This document shows positions 54,518 through 64,000 of a DNA stretch of 64,000 nucleotides, one piece after another. The stretch's first letter is position 1. Each line of letters starts with the position of its first letter. This DNA is from Arenicellales bacterium (lineage in GTDB: Bacteria; Pseudomonadota; Gammaproteobacteria; Arenicellales; JAJDZL01), in assembly GCA_958295885.1 (NCBI GenBank), contig OY282380.1, forward strand, positions 3,647,070 to 3,711,069. The letters are read 5' to 3'. The position numbers were made by a program, and so were the translations under genes. Below the pieces are notes generated by a model. It did no database searches. It was given only the letters and a program-made list of their open reading frames with translations, and was not told the DNA's origin.

Positions 54518-55795
54518 TTAAGGCGATTGAAGTCGGAAGTACTTTGCTCTGCTTCCGAGCTCAGCTTCAATTGTCAGAAGCCTATTATACTTCGAAGTTC
54601 GATCAGAACGACAAGGCGCGCCTGATTTAATTTGACCGGCGGAAGTTGCAACCGCAAGGTCTGCGATCGAAGTATCTTCCGTTTCCCCTGACCTGTGGGA
54701 AATCATAACGCCATACTCACAAGACTTTGCCAACCGAACGGCTTCCAGCGTTTCGGTCACGGTGCCAACCTGATTCAGCTTGATGAGAATTGCATTGGCG
54801 ACGGAACTATCGATTCCTTCCTGAAGTATTTTTGACTGGGTGACAAAGACATCATCGCCAACCAGTTGAACTCTGCTGCCGAGTCGACTGCTCATTTCCT
54901 TCCAACCTTGCCAGTCGTCTTCACCCATTCCATCTTCAATGGAAATTATCGGATAGCCGTCTACCCAAGATTCAAACCAATCAATCAATTCGCTTGACGA
55001 AAGCCTCTGTTTTTCTGATTCAAGGTAGTAACCATCTTCAGCGACCAGTTCGGAACTCGCGGCATCCAGCGCAATTCCAATCTCTTTACCTGCTTCGAAA
55101 CCTGCCCTTTCAATCGCTTCGCAGACCAAATCCAAAGCCTGTTCATTTGAATCCAGATCCGGTGCAAAACCGCCTTCGTCGCCGACTGCAGTACTGTAGG
55201 AGCGAGAATTCAGCAGCGACTTCAGACTGTGATAAACCTCGACACCACACCGAAAGCCCTCCCGAAAACTGGAGAACCCGAGAGGTACGATCATAAATTC
55301 CTGGATATCCAAATTATTGTTGGCGTGAGCGCCGCCATTAAGAATGTTCAAATAAGGAACAGGCAGAACGTATGAATCTTCCTCTGCCAGATATTGATAT
55401 AGTGGCTGGCAAAGTGAAGTCGCGGCTGCTTTTGCAACTGAAAGTGATATCGACAGAATCGAGTTCGCCCCCAAATTGCCTTTATTTTCAGTTCCATCAA
55501 GCTCGATCATTTCGTAGTCGATTGCCGCCTGGTTCAATGGGTTCAATCCCGCCAGCGCCTTTGCTATCTCTTGCTCGACATGCGCAACCGCCTTCTGAAC
55601 TCCTTTGCCGAAATATCGTTTGCGATCACCGTCACGAAGCTCGACCGCTTCTTTCAATCCGGTAGAAGCACCCGAAGGAACTGCTGCTGAACCAATCGAA
55701 CCGTCACTGAGCGTAACCGTAGTCTGAATGGTAGGATTGCCTCGAGAATCAAGTATTTCAAGGGCTTCAATTTTGGATATGGATAGACTGGTCAT
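54518..55795 (-). CDS. eno: Enolase
   Basis: 425 residues, full length. Conserved are [29 protein letters not shown], the metal and catalytic residues in [24 protein letters not shown] and [10 protein letters not shown], and the loop [13 protein letters not shown]. It converts 2-phosphoglycerate to phosphoenolpyruvate, and feeds KdsA (next upstream), which uses PEP. It follows kdsA by 21 bases. Confidence 0.97.
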   Translation of the reverse strand: MTSLSISKIEALEILDSRGNPTIQTTVTLSDGSIGSAAVPSGASTGLKEAVELRDGDRKRYFGKGVQKAVAHVEQEIAKALAGLNPLNQAAIDYEMIELDGTENKGNLGANSILSISLSVAKAAATSLCQPLYQYLAEEDSYVLPVPYLNILNGGAHANNNLDIQEFMIVPLGFSSFREGFRCGVEVYHSLKSLLNSRSYSTAVGDEGGFAPDLDSNEQALDLVCEAIERAGFEAGKEIGIALDAASSELVAEDGYYLESEKQRLSSSELIDWFESWVDGYPIISIEDGMGEDDWQGWKEMSSRLGSRVQLVGDDVFVTQSKILQEGIDSSVANAILIKLNQVGTVTETLEAVRLAKSCEYGVMISHRSGETEDTSIADLAVATSAGQIKSGAPCRSDRTSKYNRLLTIEAELGSRAKYFRLQSP

Positions 55796-55816
55796 TGCTT
55801 GGGATAAAACGGAAGT

Positions 55817-59679
<3,863 letters not shown>

Positions 59680-61086
59680 TTAAGCGGTGTCGTCAGACAG
59701 ACGGACAGTCCTATCTTCGTCCAGTTTTTCAATCACTGCTCGTATTCCGGTCTGCCCTCTTTCGCTACGAAACTTCCCTGCAGTCAGCCACGGCACGACG
59801 GCTACCATTTCTTCGTTGCAGTAAATCAAAGGCAATTGATTTCGTTCCCAAGGTGGAATCAAGTGCTGCTGGAACAACTTTTTCAAACTGCTTGAGTGAT
59901 TGCGATTCGGCAGGATGATTCGTTCGCCGCCGCGGCGAAACCTGATCGAAATTTCGCCATTTAATTTTTCGCGGCAGATTGCATTTTCTGCAGATTCTCG
60001 AACAGTGAGCTGCATGCCCATCGTTGGAATTTCCACGGAATCCTTCAAGTTCCACTGGATTGATTCGCTATGCTCTGCAACTTTGGGAATCATCGAAAGA
60101 TAGAGAATTTGCTGGTACAGGTAAACTCGATATTTGGACCATTGTACAAAACCGAAGGTCTGGCTTCCATTCTTCAAACCACCTAATATTTGCTTGATTA
60201 CTTTTTGATTAGGTTCAGGAATTGAATTTGTTCGAATCCAAAATCTAATTAGATTGATCTGTCTGGCTTTAGGGAGCGCAGCTATGCTTGCCGCACTGAT
60301 CTGCTTGCCAGTGCAAAAGAAATTTACACCTTGTACCTGACAGGTTTCTAAATCAATTTGAGCAAGTTGATCAAGCAGATCTCGTGCGTCTGACAGTATG
60401 TTTGCAGCACGACTGATTATTTGATTTCCTGACGGCCAATGCTTTGTCAGGCTCGGCAAGGTGATGTGCCGCAAAAAATTTCTTCGAATTTCCACGTCCA
60501 GATTTGAACTGTCTTCAATGTAACTCAGCTGGTGACATTTCGCATAATGCAGGATAGAATTTCTGGAGTATTTCAGCAAGGGACGAAGCAGGTAGCCATT
60601 GCCTAATCTTCTAAAAGTCCGCATCCCAGCTAGGCCTCGGACTCCCGATCCTCGCATTAGATTCAACAGCAAAGTCTCCGCCTGATCATCTTGATGATGA
60701 GCCGTCAGCAACACAGCATTTTCTGAGAGTTGCTGGGCCAGCCAACCATAGCGAAGCTGTCGAGTCTTGTTTTCATTGACTTTGGTGTAGCACTTTGATA
60801 AATCAAGCCGGGTGGAACGAAAATCGATCCCCAGAGTCTGGCAGAATATTCTGCAGTGCTCTTCCCAAAGATTTGAATTGGGATCGATTCCGTGATTGAC
60901 GTGAAGTGCAGTTAAGGAATGATTTGAACCTCTGCAGATTCGGTCCATTAAATGTAGCAATACCATGGAGTCGACACCGCCGCTGCAGGCAACAGAAACG
61001 GTTGTGATGTCCGCATCTTCCCTTATGCGGCGTAACTCTTCCAGAATGGAATCTGTATCCGGAACTGGTGCTGCGACGGATGCCAC
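59680..61086 (-). CDS. tilS: tRNA(Ile)-lysidine synthase TilS
   Basis: 468 residues from GTG. The PP-loop motif SGGVDSMVLLHLM is near residue 35; ALHVNHGID and TAHHQDDQAETLLLNLMRGSG are the other N-type ATPase segments. The C-terminal domains (RRGGERIILPNRNHSSSLKK and FQQHLIPPWERNQLPLIY) are the bacterial TilS tRNA-binding parts. It converts the CAU-anticodon cytidine of tRNA-Ile to lysidine, an essential step for reading AUA. It is 10 bases from accA. Confidence 0.95.
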   Translation of the reverse strand: MASVAAPVPDTDSILEELRRIREDADITTVSVACSGGVDSMVLLHLMDRICRGSNHSLTALHVNHGIDPNSNLWEEHCRIFCQTLGIDFRSTRLDLSKCYTKVNENKTRQLRYGWLAQQLSENAVLLTAHHQDDQAETLLLNLMRGSGVRGLAGMRTFRRLGNGYLLRPLLKYSRNSILHYAKCHQLSYIEDSSNLDVEIRRNFLRHITLPSLTKHWPSGNQIISRAANILSDARDLLDQLAQIDLETCQVQGVNFFCTGKQISAASIAALPKARQINLIRFWIRTNSIPEPNQKVIKQILGGLKNGSQTFGFVQWSKYRVYLYQQILYLSMIPKVAEHSESIQWNLKDSVEIPTMGMQLTVRESAENAICREKLNGEISIRFRRGGERIILPNRNHSSSLKKLFQQHLIPPWERNQLPLIYCNEEMVAVVPWLTAGKFRSERGQTGIRAVIEKLDEDRTVRLSDDTA

Positions 61087-61096
61087 AGGTCTTACC

Positions 61097-62056
61097 TCAG
61101 GATGCGGGTTTGAATTTTCCGTATGACATTAAACGCTGATAACGCTGCTCCAGCAGTGTTTCCGTCGAATGTTTTGACAACTCATCAAAAGCCATCTCCA
61201 GGTGAACTTTGAGTCGACGGGCAATTTCGTCGTAGTCGCGATGAGCGCCGCCCAAGGGTTCTTCAATTATCGCATCCACCAATCCATGCTCATTCAAAGA
61301 ATCTGCAGTCAGTCCCATGACATTTGCTGCATCGGGTGCACGGCTGGAATCTTTCCACAATATTGAAGCACATCCCTCTGGTGAAATCACTGAATAGACT
61401 GAATACTGCAGCATGAAAATGCTGTCAGCAACGCCGATTGCGAGTGCCCCGCCTGAACCTCCTTCGCCGATTATCGAAGCAATGATCGGAGACCTGACTT
61501 CGACCAGTGTAAAAAGAGTGGATGCAATGGCTTCGCTCTGCCCGCGCTTTTCAGCTTCAATTCCCGGATACGCCCCCGGTGTATCGATAAATGTAAAAAT
61601 AGGCAGCGAGAATCTCTCTGCCAACTTGCAGATCCGCTGAGCCTTTCGATATCCTTCTGGTTTAGGCATTCCAAAATTTCGCGCCAGTTTCGAGTTGGTG
61701 TCTCTACCCTTCTGGTGACCTACGACCACGACCCCATGACCGTTGAATCTTGCCAAACCTGCAATGATTGCAGGGTCATCCGCAAACACGCGGTCTCCAT
61801 GAATCTCCTGAAAGTGAGTAAAGATGCGATTGATGTAGTCCATCGTATGAGGACGAAGCGGATGCCGCGCCAACTGAGTAATCTGCCACGGGGTTAAAGA
61901 AGAAAAAATGCTCTGTGTAAGATTGGCGCTCTGCTTTTCCAGTCGGCTGATTTCGTCGGAAAAATCAACATTCTTGTTGGTGTTGACACGCTTTAGCTCT
62001 TCAATTTTTTCATTGATTTCCGCTGCAGGTCGTTCAAAATCAAGATGTACCGTCAC
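61097..62056 (-). CDS. accA: Acetyl-CoA carboxylase carboxyltransferase subunit alpha
   Basis: 319 residues from GTG. N-terminal coiled coil ([16 protein letters not shown]) and the carboxyltransferase core: [51 protein letters not shown] and [12 protein letters not shown]. It transfers CO2 from carboxybiotin to acetyl-CoA for fatty-acid synthesis. It sits between dnaE and tilS on the same strand, seven bases after the dnaE stop. Confidence 0.97.
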   Translation of the reverse strand: MTVHLDFERPAAEINEKIEELKRVNTNKNVDFSDEISRLEKQSANLTQSIFSSLTPWQITQLARHPLRPHTMDYINRIFTHFQEIHGDRVFADDPAIIAGLARFNGHGVVVVGHQKGRDTNSKLARNFGMPKPEGYRKAQRICKLAERFSLPIFTFIDTPGAYPGIEAEKRGQSEAIASTLFTLVEVRSPIIASIIGEGGSGGALAIGVADSIFMLQYSVYSVISPEGCASILWKDSSRAPDAANVMGLTADSLNEHGLVDAIIEEPLGGAHRDYDEIARRLKVHLEMAFDELSKHSTETLLEQRYQRLMSYGKFKPAS

Positions 62057-62063
62057 AACCGTG

Positions 62064-64000
62064 TTATCTCTCTAAGTTTGGTGAAGTCGAAGTCCTTCGA
62101 TCGCTTGGTCGAATCGAGTCAAAGGAAATTTCTGAGTAATCCACAAGAACGCACTCTTCGCCGAGAATATTCCGGAACGCATCCAACAATTCATCACCAA
62201 TTGTAACCAACCAGCGATCTGTTAATGGAAATTGTGCGCTCGACCCATGTTCGGAGAAATACTGGACGATGACTTCATGATCGCCATCCGGACTTTCGCT
62301 GATGATCGACTTCAGCCGTCGAATGTCCTGAACCTGAATTCGATCATAATGTAAATTCAGTTGAACTTTTACTTGAGGCAAGGCTCGTAAAGCAGGAAAA
62401 TTCAGAATTTGTCTCGCGACCAATCGAAATTCTCCTCTTTGCTCGGTTCGCTCTAGTTTTCCGAACACTATGAGCGGCTTGTTTTCTTTCACCGAGTCCC
62501 TAAATTCGGCGTAGACCTTGGAAAAGACTGCCACTGACAGCATGCCGTTTCGATCCTGCAGATCAAAATAGGCGTTGCTTCCGCTGCCGTTCTTTACATC
62601 AACCACCTGCTGATTGACAGCCCATCCACCTACAACGACTCTCGATTCGCTGGCCTTCCTGACCTCCCTAATGGGAATCGATTCCTGCAATGTCTTAACT
62701 TCTTGTTCATAAATATCAAAGGGATGTCCACTTATATAGAGTCCAAGAACTGAAAATTCACGTCTCAGTTTCTCACTGCTTGACCAAGGTGGCACAGCAG
62801 CCTGTTCCAGGGTCGGAAGTGAAATTTGGTCGAAACTGAATAGATTTGCCTGCCCTACCATCTGCTCCTGAGCATGCTGTTGGGCAGTTCCGTAAGCGCT
62901 GTCCAAAAGTTTCCACACCGCTGCACGATTGGAATCAATCTGATCAAATGCTCCTGCATCAATCAGAGCCTGACAGGTCGATTTACTTACTTGTTCAAGA
63001 TCAATTCGCATGCAAAAATCTGATATGCTTTCAAATTGACCTCCTTCATTTCGGTTCTTTTCAATCGACGCAGCAGCAGCGTAACCGACTTTTTTGAGAG
63101 CGCCGAAGCCATAGAGGATCTCGATTTCACTGATTGCTTTGAACTTGTGCTCGCTTCGATTGATGTCAGGTGGAATAACCTGAATGCCATGTCTTAAAGC
63201 ATCGTGGAATTTTTTGGCGATCGAGTCAACTTTCGGATCAACCGTCATGCAGGCTGCCAGAAATGTTGCTAGATAATGAGTCTTGAAATAGGCTGTCTGG
63301 TAGGCTAGAGCCGCATAAGCAACGGAATGTGACTTGTTGAAACCGTACCCCCCGAAACTCTCAATCAAGTCATAAATTTCTGCAGCAAGAACACGATCAT
63401 ATCCTTTTTCCAACGCTCCACTCACAAATCTACTTCGTTGGACTTTCATTTCATTCTTGAGTTTTTTTCCCATTGCACGCCGAAGGATGTCTGCTTCTCC
63501 AAGGGAATAGCCAGACAGCACCTGAGCGATTTTCATGACCTGTTCCTGATACAGAATCACGCCATGAGATGAATCAAGTATTTCTTTTAAATCTTCATGT
63601 AATATTCTGTAATTCTTTGCTTTTCTATTGTTGATATAAAGTTGATCCATGTTGTTTTGCAAAGGACCGGGCCGAAACAGAGCCAGCAATGCGACGAGGT
63701 CGTTGAATTCAGTTGGCTGCATCGAATGGATCAGACGCTGCATTCCTTTGGATTCCAGCTGAAATATGCCGACAGTCCTCCCGCTGCAGATGTAATCAAA
63801 CGTCTGTTTGTCATCCAGGGGGATTTCCTTGAGTGTCAGCCGCTTACCAACGTTTCGATTTGAGTTGATGCTTCGCAGCGTATGCGCAATGATCGTCAGT
63901 GTTGTCAATCCTAAGAAATCAAATTTAACCAGACCGATCTTTTCCAGATCATCTTTGTCGAATTGAGTGACATCCCGTCCGGTTTCTCGATCAAGAAATA
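62064..64000 (-). CDS. dnaE: DNA polymerase III alpha subunit (cut by the window edge)
   Basis: The C-terminal 645 or so residues of DnaE. The frame stays open to the right edge ([20 protein letters not shown] upstream of 63908), so the start is outside the window; TTG 63908 is internal. Seen are fingers/thumb-region segments ([37 protein letters not shown]), the HhH region, and the OB fold after residue 400 ([13 protein letters not shown]). It is the replicative polymerase subunit. Confidence 0.96.
   Translation of the reverse strand, partial: FLDRETGRDVTQFDKDDLEKIGLVKFDFLGLTTLTIIAHTLRSINSNRNVGKRLTLKEIPLDDKQTFDYICSGRTVGIFQLESKGMQRLIHSMQPTEFNDLVALLALFRPGPLQNNMDQLYINNRKAKNYRILHEDLKEILDSSHGVILYQEQVMKIAQVLSGYSLGEADILRRAMGKKLKNEMKVQRSRFVSGALEKGYDRVLAAEIYDLIESFGGYGFNKSHSVAYAALAYQTAYFKTHYLATFLAACMTVDPKVDSIAKKFHDALRHGIQVIPPDINRSEHKFKAISEIEILYGFGALKKVGYAAAASIEKNRNEGGQFESISDFCMRIDLEQVSKSTCQALIDAGAFDQIDSNRAAVWKLLDSAYGTAQQHAQEQMVGQANLFSFDQISLPTLEQAAVPPWSSSEKLRREFSVLGLYISGHPFDIYEQEVKTLQESIPIREVRKASESRVVVGGWAVNQQVVDVKNGSGSNAYFDLQDRNGMLSVAVFSKVYAEFRDSVKENKPLIVFGKLERTEQRGEFRLVARQILNFPALRALPQVKVQLNLHYDRIQVQDIRRLKSIISESPDGDHEVIVQYFSEHGSSAQFPLTDRWLVTIGDELLDAFRNILGEECVLVDYSEISFDSIRPSDRRTSTSPNLER

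Overview
The window looks like a chromosome segment of a marine or host-associated gammaproteobacterium of moderate to low G+C. It has the gammaproteobacterial rpoE-rseA-rseB / lepB-rnc-era-recO block with nadB divergent from rpoE, an sdhCDABE operon, the ftsB-eno-kdsA-pyrG and tilS-accA-dnaE strings, and yggX, ygfZ and an A-type Fe-S carrier. Many insertion-sequence relics and broken genes lie between intact housekeeping genes, as expected of a genome losing accessory functions, for example a symbiont. The lifestyle is an inference; I cannot name the species.

Layout. 1-7.5 kb: the end of a choline-kinase-like gene, then a betaine-type ABC transporter (binding protein, ATPase, duplicated permease) and a dimethylglycine/sarcosine-dehydrogenase-like flavoenzyme, apparently one unit for uptake and demethylation of methylated glycines. 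7.6 kb: tRNA-Asn. 8.4-14.4 kb: acyl-CoA dehydrogenase, ATP-grasp enzyme, Fe-S carrier and a lone membrane-fusion protein, with long gene-poor gaps. 14.4-20.4 kb: yggX, recO, era, rnc, lepB and the sigma-E module with a recognisable sigma-E promoter. 21.9-28.8 kb: nadB, malic enzyme and the succinate dehydrogenase operon with its flavinylation factor.

28.9-50.5 kb is the accessory, decaying part. It holds transposase relics of several families, the tail of a group II intron, a Tat-exported amidohydrolase, an intact IS1634-type element flanked by a 16-bp direct repeat, a frameshifted trpA tail, a ferric-reductase-like protein, a purine permease and a methyltransferase. Two items stand out. One is a 142-151 bp non-coding mobile element (MITE) present three times with inverted ends and 9-10 bp target duplications. 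The other is an approximately 1,500-codon gene joining a sacsin/Hsp90-type ATPase to a superfamily-2 helicase, probably an anti-phage defence gene. It is broken by four in-frame stops, a frameshift and one MITE copy inserted between helicase motifs V and VI; removing the MITE and one target duplication restores the frame exactly.

50.6-64 kb returns to intact genes: a DHDPS-family aldolase/lyase, an SDHAF4-like assembly factor, ygfZ, an enolase-superfamily dehydratase/racemase, then ftsB, eno, kdsA, pyrG, tilS, accA and dnaE (cut by the window edge).
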